The notes below the pieces were generated by a model. That model did no database searches. It worked only from the letters and a program-made list of their open reading frames with translations, and was not told the origin of the DNA. A DNA stretch of 44,852 bases from contig SLFX01000023.1 of NCBI GenBank assembly GCA_007124045.1, positions 1-44,852 on the forward strand. The letters are read 5' to 3'. The position numbers and the translations under genes were made by a program. Below are positions 7,994 to 18,036 of the stretch, one piece after another. Every line of letters begins with the position of its first letter. Within the stretch, counting starts at the first letter, position 1. The DNA comes from Candidatus Delongbacteria bacterium (GTDB taxonomy: Bacteria > UBA4055).

Positions 7994-8937
7994 TCTCTAT
8001 GGTTGAAATTTTTACAAAAGATTACTGGCTGATTTTGGCTAATGACCTTCTCGACTGGTTTATTAAAGAAGTGCCTCTGCTTCTGCTAATCATAATAATA
8101 TTTGTCCTTCTTCTGAAAGCTGAATGGCTTGCAATGGATAAATTCAAAGAAGTTATGCTTAAAAGGGCGGGTTCTAACAGTAGCGATCTCAAAAAAACAG
8201 AGATCGAAAAACGCATCAATACTCTTATGGGCATAATTAAGAGGATCGGCAGGCTCGTGATCTGGATAATATTTTCAATGATCATACTCAGGCAGATAGG
8301 AATAGACATCGCTCCTATTCTGGCAGGTGCGGGGATTATCGGTCTGGCTATCGGTTTCGGTGCTCAGGAACTTGTAAGAGACTTCATATCAGGATTCTTT
8401 ATTCTTCTCGAGGATCAGGTAAGAAGGGGAGATGTTGCGAGTATTAATGGTATTACAGGGCTTGTTGAGAAGATCGAGCTTCGAACCATAATCATGAGGG
8501 ATTTTGCGGGAGCTGTCCATGTATTTCAGAACGGAAAGATCAATTCAATATCAAACCTGACAAAAGAATGGTCGGCTATAGTTTTGGATATAGGAGTAGC
8601 TTATAAAGAGGATGTTGATACTGTTATGAGAATCATGAAAGAAGTTGGGGAAGATCTTCAGAATGACGAGAATTTTAAGGATAAACTGGTCGAACCGGTG
8701 GATGTACTTGGCCTTAACGAGTTCGCCGACAGTGCTCTTGTCATAAAAGTCAGAATAAGAACAGTTCCGCTTTCACAGTGGCTGGTGGGCAGAGAATACA
8801 GAAGAAGGCTGAAATACGCTTTCGACAAAAACCGCATCGAAATACCTTTCCCGCACAGAACAATATACTGGGGAGAAGCCGTAAAACCTCTCGATATAAA
8901 TTTTAAAGACGGAGCAAAGAAAAATGAGATCTCATAA
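7990..8937 (+). CDS. MscS-family mechanosensitive ion channel
   Basis: GIDIAPILAGAGIIGLAIGFGAQELVRDFISGFFILLEDQ. Confidence 0.93.
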   Translation: MISMVEIFTKDYWLILANDLLDWFIKEVPLLLLIIIIFVLLLKAEWLAMDKFKEVMLKRAGSNSSDLKKTEIEKRINTLMGIIKRIGRLVIWIIFSMIILRQIGIDIAPILAGAGIIGLAIGFGAQELVRDFISGFFILLEDQVRRGDVASINGITGLVEKIELRTIIMRDFAGAVHVFQNGKINSISNLTKEWSAIVLDIGVAYKEDVDTVMRIMKEVGEDLQNDENFKDKLVEPVDVLGLNEFADSALVIKVRIRTVPLSQWLVGREYRRRLKYAFDKNRIEIPFPHRTIYWGEAVKPLDINFKDGAKKNEIS

Positions 8938-9724
8938 GCAGATCGCGATGGACGAAAGACTTTCGGCGAAATATGTGGGAAAGCTCAAAACAGCCGCTGA
9001 TTTTCTCTTATCTGATCCTGAGATAAAGATACTTCAGGATTATGCCAATACAGTTTCGATAACGAGGCTTAATTATAACGATCACGGCCCCGTCCACATG
9101 CGAAAAGTGGCATCGAACGCGGTGAAAATAATGGATATTTTAGACAAAGCCGGTATCAAATTCAATCTCGAAGAAGAAGAACTCGGCAATATAGAAGATT
9201 CTAAAGTAGCCGTTTTTACCGCCTCCTTTCTTCACGACATAGGCATGAGCATAGGCAGGGACGGGCACGAAAGGATGACGATCACGCTGACGCAGGAAAA
9301 GATCGACGGCCTGATGAAACTGATCTATCCCGACGATCTAAAAATGCAGCTTATCATAAAATCTTTGGTGTTCGAAGGAATCATAGGGCACATGGGAACC
9401 CAGAAAATTCACTCCCTTGAGGCCGGAGTAGTTCTTGTAGCCGACGGCTGCGACATGGAGGGCGGAAGGTCAAGGATACCTCTTATCATGGAGTCCGGTT
9501 CGAAAGTCGGCGACATTCACAAATATTCTTCCGCGGCGATAAAAAAAGTCTATATTGAAAAAGGAAAAGATCTGCCTTTGAGAATACAGGTCGAGATGAG
9601 TGAGTCTGCCGGATTTTTTCAGATAGAGGAAGTACTGATGAAGAAAATAGGCATGAGCCCAGTAAAAAAATATATAGAACTCTACGGCGGTGTGATAGGT
9701 CAGGATCTGAAAAGATATTTATAG
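8924..9724 (+). CDS. HD-domain metal-dependent phosphohydrolase
   Basis: YNDHGPVHMRKV ... FLHDIGMSIGRDGHE. Confidence 0.85.
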   Translation: MRSHKQIAMDERLSAKYVGKLKTAADFLLSDPEIKILQDYANTVSITRLNYNDHGPVHMRKVASNAVKIMDILDKAGIKFNLEEEELGNIEDSKVAVFTASFLHDIGMSIGRDGHERMTITLTQEKIDGLMKLIYPDDLKMQLIIKSLVFEGIIGHMGTQKIHSLEAGVVLVADGCDMEGGRSRIPLIMESGSKVGDIHKYSSAAIKKVYIEKGKDLPLRIQVEMSESAGFFQIEEVLMKKIGMSPVKKYIELYGGVIGQDLKRYL

Positions 9725-9733
9725 GAGGTTATT

Positions 9734-11611
9734 ATGGACGCATTTTTAAAAGTTCTGCTGGTTGATGCATCGAACGGCTTTTATAAGATCAGGCGATATA
9801 AAGTAGGAGATTATTTCGGTCCGGTTGATCTCGGAATACACATGTCCGATAATTACAGATCTTTGAACATCGGGACAGGGCTTTTTGCAGGATCAATTTT
9901 CCCCGGATCGAACAGACTTGTTTTTACCGGTTATTCGCCGTGCTGGAGAGGTTTTTATATTTCTTCCATGGGAGGAGCAGGGCTGGTTTTCGACAACCTC
10001 GGTATCAATATGGTAAGTATCGTGGGAAAAGCACCGTCTCCGTCTGTCCTGTATCTAAACAGGAATCACGGCGAGGAGATCGAGGTTGAGATAGCTCCTT
10101 TGGATATAGAGAGTGTCTGGAAAAGCGGAAGAAAAGGTATATATTCCCTTATGGACCATACATTTGAAAAATTCGCGGCAAGGTACGAGATTGACCCTAG
10201 GATACTTGCGACCGGTCCGGCAGCAAAAAATACCGATTTCGGAGGTATCTGCTCGGTGCCGGTGGTTAAAGGCAGGATTACTTATGTGGATACTTGGGCG
10301 GGCAGGGGAGGCTTCGGGTCCAAACTCTTTCAGGACTACGGCATAGCTTCAATCATCTACGGGGGAACTACTGTTGATGAGGATTTCAGGGACAGAAAAG
10401 TAGCTGACGAATGGTTCGGTCAAAAGTATCAGCAGAAGCTTGCGGCAAAGGATTTTGAGAGTACGACGAAATACCGGTTCGATCCCAAATTCGGTACCGG
10501 AGGAACTTTTGGGGTAAATTACGCCACTGTGAAAGGAAAGATCATAGCTTTCAACTACAAAACTATATATTCATCGGAAAAAGAGAGGCTTGAACTGAAT
10601 GAAAAACTCGTTTCGCAGCACTATTTAAAGCAGTTCAACGAGGAGACAATAGAGAAAAAACAGCAGGCTACATGCGGCGAACCGTGCTCTGCAGTATGTA
10701 AAAAGATGAACGGCGTTTATAAAAAGGATTACGAACCCTACCAGACAATGGGGCCTTTATGCGGGATCTTCGATCAGAGGGCCGCTGAAAAGCTTAACCA
10801 TTACTGCGATTCAATGGGTTTCGACGCTATAAACTGCGGATGTATTCTTTCGTGGTTCATGGAGCTGTTAGATGAAAAAATTCTGACAAAAGAAGAGCTC
10901 GGAGTAACGAAACTGCCCAGATTTTCGCCTGAGGGATTTGATGTAATAAATGATTCTATGCACAACGCCGAACTCGGAATAGAGCTGATCGATTCCATAC
11001 TCGAAGGCAAAGGAGATATTGACTTGTCCGAAGGAGTGAGGAAATGGGCACGCAGAATGCATAAAATGACAGGAAAAAAGATAATTGACAGATTCGTCTT
11101 CTCATCGAACGGAAGAAGAGGCTGGATGGCTCCGAACCAGTATTGGACTCCCGGCGTTCTTGCCCCGATGGCGATCATGGGTAAGTATTATATGTATTAC
11201 GGAAATGATTTTGTTCCTCCGAGAGACCTTGGAAGGTTCTGCGCGGAAAGACTGAAGCAGGAACTTGTTCTTGACAATGCCGGTATCTGCAGGTTCCACA
11301 GGGCGTGGGCAGAGGAAATGATGCCCGAGATCATCGGTTCTATCTACGGAATGAAGGATAAATTCAACTCTTCAGTATCATTCACCGCGAGCAGGATAAA
11401 TTCAAGGAACGCCTCAGTATTTCTCGAATCAGAAAGAAATATTGATCTCATTCATACTTTTCTGAAAAGAAAAAGTGACGAAGAGAAAGAGAACAGGCAG
11501 GAACTTCTTGACTGGATCGAACAGTTCGATAAGAACAAGTATGAGGCGGCTTTGAACTTCTGGTTCGAGATAAGGAAAGGTATAGACGAATCATTAAGAG
11601 ATTTTCAGTGA
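9734..11611 (+). CDS. Aldehyde:ferredoxin oxidoreductase family (tungsten-dependent type)
   Basis: MGGAGLVFDNLGINMVSIVGKA; GTGGTFGVNY; CX3CX3C cluster motif CGEPCSAVC with later SMGFDAINCGC. Confidence 0.88.
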   Translation: MDAFLKVLLVDASNGFYKIRRYKVGDYFGPVDLGIHMSDNYRSLNIGTGLFAGSIFPGSNRLVFTGYSPCWRGFYISSMGGAGLVFDNLGINMVSIVGKAPSPSVLYLNRNHGEEIEVEIAPLDIESVWKSGRKGIYSLMDHTFEKFAARYEIDPRILATGPAAKNTDFGGICSVPVVKGRITYVDTWAGRGGFGSKLFQDYGIASIIYGGTTVDEDFRDRKVADEWFGQKYQQKLAAKDFESTTKYRFDPKFGTGGTFGVNYATVKGKIIAFNYKTIYSSEKERLELNEKLVSQHYLKQFNEETIEKKQQATCGEPCSAVCKKMNGVYKKDYEPYQTMGPLCGIFDQRAAEKLNHYCDSMGFDAINCGCILSWFMELLDEKILTKEELGVTKLPRFSPEGFDVINDSMHNAELGIELIDSILEGKGDIDLSEGVRKWARRMHKMTGKKIIDRFVFSSNGRRGWMAPNQYWTPGVLAPMAIMGKYYMYYGNDFVPPRDLGRFCAERLKQELVLDNAGICRFHRAWAEEMMPEIIGSIYGMKDKFNSSVSFTASRINSRNASVFLESERNIDLIHTFLKRKSDEEKENRQELLDWIEQFDKNKYEAALNFWFEIRKGIDESLRDFQ

Positions 11612-11612
11612 T

Positions 11613-11641
11613 TTGATTTAGACTGATTTTTTTCGTATATT
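11613..11641 (+). promoter_or_regulatory. Putative promoter upstream of pcm
   Basis: TTGATT, 17 bp, TATATT. Confidence 0.5.
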
Positions 11642-11679
11642 GTTTTCTGTGACAGGACTAATAATTACAGGAGACCGCA

Positions 11680-12360
11680 ATGAAAACAATACTTATGATA
11701 ATGATAGCATCATCATTTCTAAACTTTCTAACAGCCTTACCTGCGAGGGAAAATATGGTAAATGCACAGCTTATCAGAAGGGGGATCAGCCACCCTTCAG
11801 TTCTTTCCGCAATGAGAAAGGTCGAGAGGCATAAACTTGTGCCCGATAACATGAGAAGGCGGGCTTACGATGATTCGCCTCTTCCTATTGGCTACGGTCA
11901 GACGATCTCGCAGCCGTATATAGTGGCATTCATGACTGAAGCGATCCTCCCGGAAAAAAACCACAGGGTGCTCGAGATCGGAACAGGATCGGGCTACCAG
12001 GCAGCCGTTCTCGCCGAGATCGTGTCCGAGGTCTATACGATCGAGATCGTAAAAGAACTCGGTGAAAGGGCTAAAAAAGACCTCGGCGAACTTGGGTACG
12101 GGAACATTCATGTTAAGCTCGCTGACGGCTATTACGGCTGGTCGGAGCACGCTCCGTTCGATGCGATAGTCGTGACAGCCGCCGCCGAATATATTCCGCC
12201 TGCCCTTGTCGAGCAGCTTAAAACAGGCGGAAGAATGATAATACCGGTCGGCTCGAATTTTATGGTCCAGCAGCTCGTTCTCGTTGAAAAAACGGAGGAT
12301 GGGGTAAGGACCCGCAGTCTCATGCCCGTCAGGTTCGTTCCATTCACCAGAGAAAAATGA
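11680..12360 (+). CDS. pcm: Protein-L-isoaspartate O-methyltransferase
   Basis: PIGYGQTISQPYIVAFMTEAI; VLEIGTGSGYQAAVLAEIV. Confidence 0.95.
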   Translation: MKTILMIMIASSFLNFLTALPARENMVNAQLIRRGISHPSVLSAMRKVERHKLVPDNMRRRAYDDSPLPIGYGQTISQPYIVAFMTEAILPEKNHRVLEIGTGSGYQAAVLAEIVSEVYTIEIVKELGERAKKDLGELGYGNIHVKLADGYYGWSEHAPFDAIVVTAAAEYIPPALVEQLKTGGRMIIPVGSNFMVQQLVLVEKTEDGVRTRSLMPVRFVPFTREK

Positions 12361-14732
12361 TGAAGAGAGTCCCGCAGGCACTTTTTCTCCTGTCGCTTTC
12401 GATCATAGGTTTTCAGATAATTCTGATGCGGATACTCTCTGTAAACCAGTGGGATAATTTCGCGAATCTGATCATCAGTACAGCGATGCTCGGTTTCGGT
12501 TCGGCTGGATCCTTTCTCGCTGTCTTCAAAAAAAGACTGCTTAGGCGTGCGGACACTCTTATACCCCTTCTAATGATACTGTGTCCTGTTTTCATGCTGT
12601 CCGCTTACAGGGTGTCGCAGGCAGAAGCGTTCAGGTTCGACACCTATCTTGTTTTCTTTTCAGCCGGACATCTTCTGAGACTGGGCGGATTTATTCTGCT
12701 CTACTTTCTGCCGTTCTTTTTGTGTGCTCTTTCGATAGGACTGATCTATGTCCGGAATATCGGCAGTATAGGCAGATTGTATTTTTCTAATCTCGCGGGT
12801 TCAGGAGCAGGCGGGTTCGCGGCTCTGGTCTTGTTAAAATATTTGTTCCCGCACCACGCTCTGACTGCAGCCGCTTTTTTCCCGTTCGCTGCAAGCATTC
12901 TTCTGATCCCCGAAAAAGGGAGGCGGATATATTTCACGGCTCACGCGCTCTTCGCGGCACTGATAACTCTTTCGATAATCTCGCCACTGCCGCCGTCAAT
13001 GTCGCAGTATAAACCGCTTGCAAGAACGAAACTGATAGATGACGCGGAAGTGACCGTGAAAAAAAGCGGGCATCATTCGCTGGTGCATATTATCGAGTCC
13101 GGCCGGCTCAGGCACGCACCCGGTATCAGCCTGAACTATGCGGGACATATCCCTGCAAGGCCGGCTGTTTTTGTCAACGGCAACGCGGCGGGCTCAATTC
13201 CGGGGTATCACGGAGACTCTGATCCGCTTTTTGAGAACTCGATCTTCATTCTGCCTTATCTCATTTCAGATCGTCATAAGGTTGCCGTAATTTCTTCGGG
13301 GACAGGAACTTTCGTATCTCACGCGATAAACGCCGGAACTTCAGAAATTGACGCTTTCGAGCATAATGCAGATCTTCTTGTAGCTATGGAAAAATGGCAT
13401 AAATCTAACTATCCGTCAGTGTATAGCCACGGATCGGTCAGTCTTTACAATATTGAGGCAAGAGCTTTTCTCCGGAACACGGATAAGAATTATGATCTTA
13501 TATACTTGCCTTCAGCAGGAAGTTTCGGAGGAAGTTCCGGACTTGACGCTCTCAAAGAAAATTTCAACACCACAAAAGAGGCACTCGCCATATATTGGAA
13601 CAGCCTGAATGAAAACGGCAGTCTTGCAGTCACTGTTTATACGGATTTTCCTCCCAGGGCAACACTCAAGACGGTCTATATGCTTTCAGAAATGCTGAGA
13701 AGCAGCGGTATAAGCGATCCGGAACAACATATGATCGGGGTCAGAAGCTGGAATGCTGTCAACTTTGTCGTCTCGAAGCGGCCGGTCTGTCGTGAAACGA
13801 TAAAAAATGTAATAGAATTTTGCCGCAATAACTCATTCGATCCTTTCATACTTTCGGGCATAAGCCATGAGGAAAAGGTTTACTTCAATTATATCCCCGG
13901 CACAGAACTTTTCGATCTGACAGAAAAAATACTGAAAGGCGATACCTCCGAGGCTGACGACTATCTTTTCTACATACGCCCGGCTACGGACAACAGACCT
14001 TATTTTTCCAGATATCTCAGGATATCAAAATTTAAAGATCTCATGCAGAAATTTCCCATAAATGAGATCCCGTTCCTTGAGCTCGGATATTTGATCGTAT
14101 GGCTGACACTGATCTTCTCGATCATCTTTTCGGCCGTTCTGACGATACTGCCGGTCGCGATACATAAAAGCGGAGGTAAGAAGATACCCGTATTACTTTA
14201 TTTCGGATCAATAGGACTCGGTTACATGCTGATAGAGATAATATTCATACAGAGGTTCGTGCTGTATCTCGGAAAACCGCTTTACGCAGTAACAGCAGTT
14301 CTCGGAATACTGCTTGTATCTTCAGGCGCGGGAAGCTATTTTTCAGACAGGATCGCTCCCGGAGGAAAAAAGCACGCTTACGCACTCGCCGCAATATCAT
14401 CCGTACTGATATTTTACCTTTTCGCCCTCACACCGGTACTTAATCTCACTTCAGGCGCGAATATTGGGGTAAAATCTGTCATAACGCTGTTCACGGTCGC
14501 TCTGCCCGGCTTCTTTATGGGAATGCCTTTTCCGCTCGGGCTCAAAGCTGTCGGAAATTCCGATGAGGATTCAGTACCTTGGGCCTGGGGTATAAACGGG
14601 TTCTTTTCGGTCATCGCCGCGCCCCTCGCACTCATAGTCGCAGTCGAGGCAGGATCTTTCGCAGTATTTTCAGCCGGAGCAGCCGCGTACCTTACCGCTC
14701 TGGTGTCGGTTAGAAAAATAAAAATCAGATGA
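12357..14732 (+). CDS. Spermidine-synthase-like multi-pass membrane protein
   Basis: Membrane helices flank a central methyltransferase-like region (VAVISSGTGTFVSHAINAGTSEIDAFEHN); N-terminal FQIILMRILSVNQWDNFANLIISTAMLGFGSAG. Confidence 0.75.
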   Translation: MMKRVPQALFLLSLSIIGFQIILMRILSVNQWDNFANLIISTAMLGFGSAGSFLAVFKKRLLRRADTLIPLLMILCPVFMLSAYRVSQAEAFRFDTYLVFFSAGHLLRLGGFILLYFLPFFLCALSIGLIYVRNIGSIGRLYFSNLAGSGAGGFAALVLLKYLFPHHALTAAAFFPFAASILLIPEKGRRIYFTAHALFAALITLSIISPLPPSMSQYKPLARTKLIDDAEVTVKKSGHHSLVHIIESGRLRHAPGISLNYAGHIPARPAVFVNGNAAGSIPGYHGDSDPLFENSIFILPYLISDRHKVAVISSGTGTFVSHAINAGTSEIDAFEHNADLLVAMEKWHKSNYPSVYSHGSVSLYNIEARAFLRNTDKNYDLIYLPSAGSFGGSSGLDALKENFNTTKEALAIYWNSLNENGSLAVTVYTDFPPRATLKTVYMLSEMLRSSGISDPEQHMIGVRSWNAVNFVVSKRPVCRETIKNVIEFCRNNSFDPFILSGISHEEKVYFNYIPGTELFDLTEKILKGDTSEADDYLFYIRPATDNRPYFSRYLRISKFKDLMQKFPINEIPFLELGYLIVWLTLIFSIIFSAVLTILPVAIHKSGGKKIPVLLYFGSIGLGYMLIEIIFIQRFVLYLGKPLYAVTAVLGILLVSSGAGSYFSDRIAPGGKKHAYALAAISSVLIFYLFALTPVLNLTSGANIGVKSVITLFTVALPGFFMGMPFPLGLKAVGNSDEDSVPWAWGINGFFSVIAAPLALIVAVEAGSFAVFSAGAAAYLTALVSVRKIKIR

Positions 14733-14755
14733 TATCAGATGATAGAGGTAATATT

Positions 14756-15076
14756 ATGGCAACAGATAGACATTTCGCGGATCATGTGCTCGAGCAGCTT
14801 GAAGGCGCAGGCGAAGTGACCGCAAAAAAAATGTTCGGAGAATACGGAATATTTCTCAACCGTAAAATGATCGCGATACTTGCCGATAACCAGATGTTCG
14901 TCAAGCCCACCGAGGCAGGCAGAAAATACATCGGAGAGCCGGAAGAAGCGCCGCCCTATACCGGAGCAAAGAACTACTATCTCATAGACAATATAGACGA
15001 CCCTGACTGGCTTTGCGAACTGATAAAGATCACCGAAAAAGAACTACCGGTGCCCAAGCCGAAGAAAAAGAAATAA
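14756..15076 (+). CDS. TfoX N-terminal domain protein
   Basis: FADHVLEQLEGAGEVTAKKMFGEYGIFLNRKMIAILADNQMFVKPTEAGRKYI; internal ATG with a good RBS chosen. Confidence 0.85.
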   Translation: MATDRHFADHVLEQLEGAGEVTAKKMFGEYGIFLNRKMIAILADNQMFVKPTEAGRKYIGEPEEAPPYTGAKNYYLIDNIDDPDWLCELIKITEKELPVPKPKKKK

Positions 15077-15133
15077 TGACCTTGATATATAACGCGTGTG
15101 ATACAATTTTATAAACCTAAACGGAGGTGTGTT

Positions 15134-15421
15134 ATGAACAAAAAAATAATGATAGCTCTTAGCGTGATTGCTCTACTTCTGCTGGCCGGATGCGCTGCAA
15201 GTCCGAATGATGCGCTGGAGTTTTCAGAAATGGCACAGGAACCGGCAGGTTTTCTGCTCGGTATATGGCACGGTATGATATCCCCGATCACTTTCGTGAT
15301 CTCGCTTTTCAATGAAAATGTGGGGATGTATGAGATATACAATAACGGCGGCTGGTATAACTGCGGATTTCTTCTCGGAGTTGGTGGCGTATTCGGCGGC
15401 GGCGTAAAGGAAATTTTCTGA
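15134..15421 (+). CDS. Small membrane lipoprotein
   Basis: MNKKIMIALSVIALLLLAGCAAS lipobox; RBS acggaggtg; C-terminal NNGGWYNCGFLLGVGGVFGGG. Confidence 0.75.
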   Translation: MNKKIMIALSVIALLLLAGCAASPNDALEFSEMAQEPAGFLLGIWHGMISPITFVISLFNENVGMYEIYNNGGWYNCGFLLGVGGVFGGGVKEIF

Positions 15422-15442
15422 AGATTTTTAAAATCTAACTCC

Positions 15443-15503
15443 TTGTATTAAGTATAAATTTTCATTATATTACCTGTGTGATACTATCATATGATACTAT
15501 CAT
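15443..15503 (+). promoter_or_regulatory. fic promoter with paired operator boxes
   Basis: TTGTAT (15443-15448), 17 bp, TATATT (15466-15471); then two TGATA-C-TATCA boxes at 15479-15489 and 15492-15502. Confidence 0.65.
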
Positions 15504-15521
15504 GATCCTAAATGGAGGTAT

Positions 15522-16502
15522 ATGAAACCGCCTTATGATATTACACCGGAGATTTTAAATCTGATAGCTTCGGCTTCTGAAAAACTCGGCGAGATCAACG
15601 CTTCTCATCTTTACAGACCTTCGCCTCAGCTCAGGCGCGAGAACAGGATCAGGACGGTTCAGTCCTCCGTAGCTATTGAAGGAAATTCTCTTTCGCTTGA
15701 TCAGGTTACGGCTATATTTGACGGCAAAAAGGTCACCGGCCCTAAGACAGATATTCTTGAAGTTAAAAACGCGATTGAACTTTATAAAAGGATTTCTGAG
15801 TTTGATCCTTATTCTCTATCTTCATTTCTGAAAGCTCATTCTGTGCTTATGAAAGGGCTGGCGGGCGATCCGGGAAAATTCAGAAGCGGTTCTCTCGGGA
15901 TAGTCAAAGGGGCAGAGGTAATGCACATAGCTCCGCCGGGCGACAGAGTCAAATTTTTGATGAGTGATCTGTTCAAGTATCTGAAAAATGTAAAAGATTC
16001 AGTTTTAATTAAAAGCTGCGTATTTCACTATGAAACAGAGTTCATTCATCCATTTAGTGACGGTAACGGCAGAATAGGCAGATTCTGGCAGACTTTGATA
16101 CTCTGCGGTAAGTATCCTGTTTTCGAGTATCTGCCGATAGAAAGCATTATAAAGGAAAAACAACAGCGTTATTATGATGTTCTTTCTGCCTGCGATAAGG
16201 AAGGAAAGTCAACAAAATTCATAGAGTTCATGCTCGGGATTATTGTTTCTGAACTTGAGAAAATACTGATCAACGAAACAAAAGTAATGAGTTCTGAAGA
16301 CAGATTATGTGCGGCTAAACAGAAATTTGGAGAAAAAGAGTTTTCGAGAAAAGAATATCTGCGTTTATTTAAGAACATATCCCCGGCAACTGCAAGCAGG
16401 GATCTGAAAGCGGGCAGTGTTTCAGGTCTGCTTTTGAAAAAAGGTGACAAGAATAGAGCAGTTTATCTGTTTGATGATGATTTGTTTGAATATATGACAT
16501 AG
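15522..16502 (+). CDS. Fic family protein (class II, N-terminal inhibitory motif, C-terminal wHTH-like)
   Basis: HPFSDGNGRIGR Fic motif; inhibitory SVAIEGN ([S/T]xxxE[G/N]); C-terminal FSRKEYLRLFKNISPATASRDL HTH-like. Confidence 0.93.
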   Translation: MKPPYDITPEILNLIASASEKLGEINASHLYRPSPQLRRENRIRTVQSSVAIEGNSLSLDQVTAIFDGKKVTGPKTDILEVKNAIELYKRISEFDPYSLSSFLKAHSVLMKGLAGDPGKFRSGSLGIVKGAEVMHIAPPGDRVKFLMSDLFKYLKNVKDSVLIKSCVFHYETEFIHPFSDGNGRIGRFWQTLILCGKYPVFEYLPIESIIKEKQQRYYDVLSACDKEGKSTKFIEFMLGIIVSELEKILINETKVMSSEDRLCAAKQKFGEKEFSRKEYLRLFKNISPATASRDLKAGSVSGLLLKKGDKNRAVYLFDDDLFEYMT

Positions 16503-16556
16503 AGCATTGTTGGAAAGTGTATAACTGCTTATTCTTAAAAGAAAAAGGAGACTGTG

Positions 16557-17324
16557 ATGTACAAAGTATCCTGTTTCATGTATTATCTGATGTTTGTTTT
16601 ACTGCTTCCGTTCATGTTCGCTTATGCAGACAGACCTGAGATTGATTTTGATCACGGTATGTTTGATTCTGTACTTAATAAATATGTCAGTAACGGACTT
16701 GTTGATTATAAGGCACTCAAATCGGACAGAAAAGAACTTGATGAGTATTTGAATAAATTGGCAGGTCTGGGCGCGAATGATTTTAAAAAAATGACGGAGA
16801 CGCATCAGCTTGCATACCTGATAAATCTATATAACGCCGAAACCTTAAGGCTGATAATTGATAACTATCCCGTTAGAGGTATCAGAAGCATCGGAGGTTT
16901 TTTCAAAAGTCCGTGGAGTTTGCCTGTTGTTTCGCTTTTCGGCAAGAAAATCAGTCTGGACGATCTGGAGCACGAGATTATCAGGGTAAATTATGATGAG
17001 CCCAGAATTCACGCTGCCCTTGTCTGTGCTGCAATAGGATGTCCGGAGCTGAGGAATGAAGCATACAGAGGCGGCGATTTGGACAGTCAGCTTGAATCTC
17101 AGATGAGAGGCTTTATGGGAGATTTAAACAAAAACAGCCTCGATATGTCTAAAAGGACTGCTAATCTTTCTCCGATATACAAGTGGTATTCCGAGGATTT
17201 CGAGAAAAAGACAACACTGCTTGACTATTTAAGAAACTACTGGCCTTTTGATGTTTCTGAAGTGAATTTTAAGGGCTGGAGGATCAGATATACTAAATAC
17301 GACTGGAGTCTTAATGAAAAATAA
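16557..17324 (+). CDS. DUF547 domain-containing protein, secreted
   Basis: Signal peptide; VDYKALKSDRKELDEYL ... HAALVCAAIGCPELRNEAY. Confidence 0.88.
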   Translation: MYKVSCFMYYLMFVLLLPFMFAYADRPEIDFDHGMFDSVLNKYVSNGLVDYKALKSDRKELDEYLNKLAGLGANDFKKMTETHQLAYLINLYNAETLRLIIDNYPVRGIRSIGGFFKSPWSLPVVSLFGKKISLDDLEHEIIRVNYDEPRIHAALVCAAIGCPELRNEAYRGGDLDSQLESQMRGFMGDLNKNSLDMSKRTANLSPIYKWYSEDFEKKTTLLDYLRNYWPFDVSEVNFKGWRIRYTKYDWSLNEK

Positions 17325-18036
17325 ATTTAAGGTCATCGCATGGGTGCTTGTACTTGCGGTCGTTATCATCCTCTTTCGCGTGTTTAACATACAGGATCAT
17401 CTCGCTAACATTCTTTCACGGATAGAAGATCTCGGGGTCGCAGGATATTTTGTATATATCCTTTTGTATATTGCTGCATGCGTTTTTCTGCTTCCCGGAT
17501 CGGTACTGACTTTAGGTGCAGGTTTTATATACGGTGTGGGCAAAGGGTCTGTTCTTGTTTCAGCAGCCTCAACTCTCGGGGCATCAGCGGCTTTTATCAT
17601 TGGAAGATATTTCGCCAGAGATATGGTAAGAAAAAAGATAGATTCTAAAAAGAGTTTCAAAGATATTGATGAAGCTGTTTCCAAAGAGGGCAGTAAGATA
17701 GTATTTCTTCTGAGGCTTTCTCCGGTTTTTCCTTTTAATATTCTCAATTATTCTCTCGGGCTTACAGGCATCAGATTCAGAGATTATTTTTTCGCTTCGT
17801 GGATAGGCATGATACCGGGAACAATGATGTTCGTTTATCTCGGTTCCCTCGCAGGCAGTCTTGCGTCTGTCGGTACGGATCAGGGCAGCGGACGGTCTGC
17901 TGCGGAATGGACACTTTACGGAGCCGGACTTGCAGCTACTGTCGCAGTGACTGTTTTTATAACTAAGATCGCACGAAATGCTTTAAATAGAAAATTACCG
18001 TTAAAGGACGGGGGAATGAATGAAGAACGGGTATGA
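17314..18036 (+). CDS. TVP38/TMEM64 (VTT) family membrane protein
   Basis: LPGSVLTLGAGFIYG, LRLSPVFPFNILNYSLGLTGIRFRDYFFASWIGMIPGT. Confidence 0.9.
   Translation: MKNKFKVIAWVLVLAVVIILFRVFNIQDHLANILSRIEDLGVAGYFVYILLYIAACVFLLPGSVLTLGAGFIYGVGKGSVLVSAASTLGASAAFIIGRYFARDMVRKKIDSKKSFKDIDEAVSKEGSKIVFLLRLSPVFPFNILNYSLGLTGIRFRDYFFASWIGMIPGTMMFVYLGSLAGSLASVGTDQGSGRSAAEWTLYGAGLAATVAVTVFITKIARNALNRKLPLKDGGMNEERV

Noticed and set aside
10801-11178. Minus-strand ORFs opposite the AOR gene (and similar antisense ORFs opposite tag, uvsE, pcm, trpS, obgE, dprA)
   Set aside because: They are shadow ORFs of strongly conserved + strand genes, with no recognisable domains or ribosome-binding sites.
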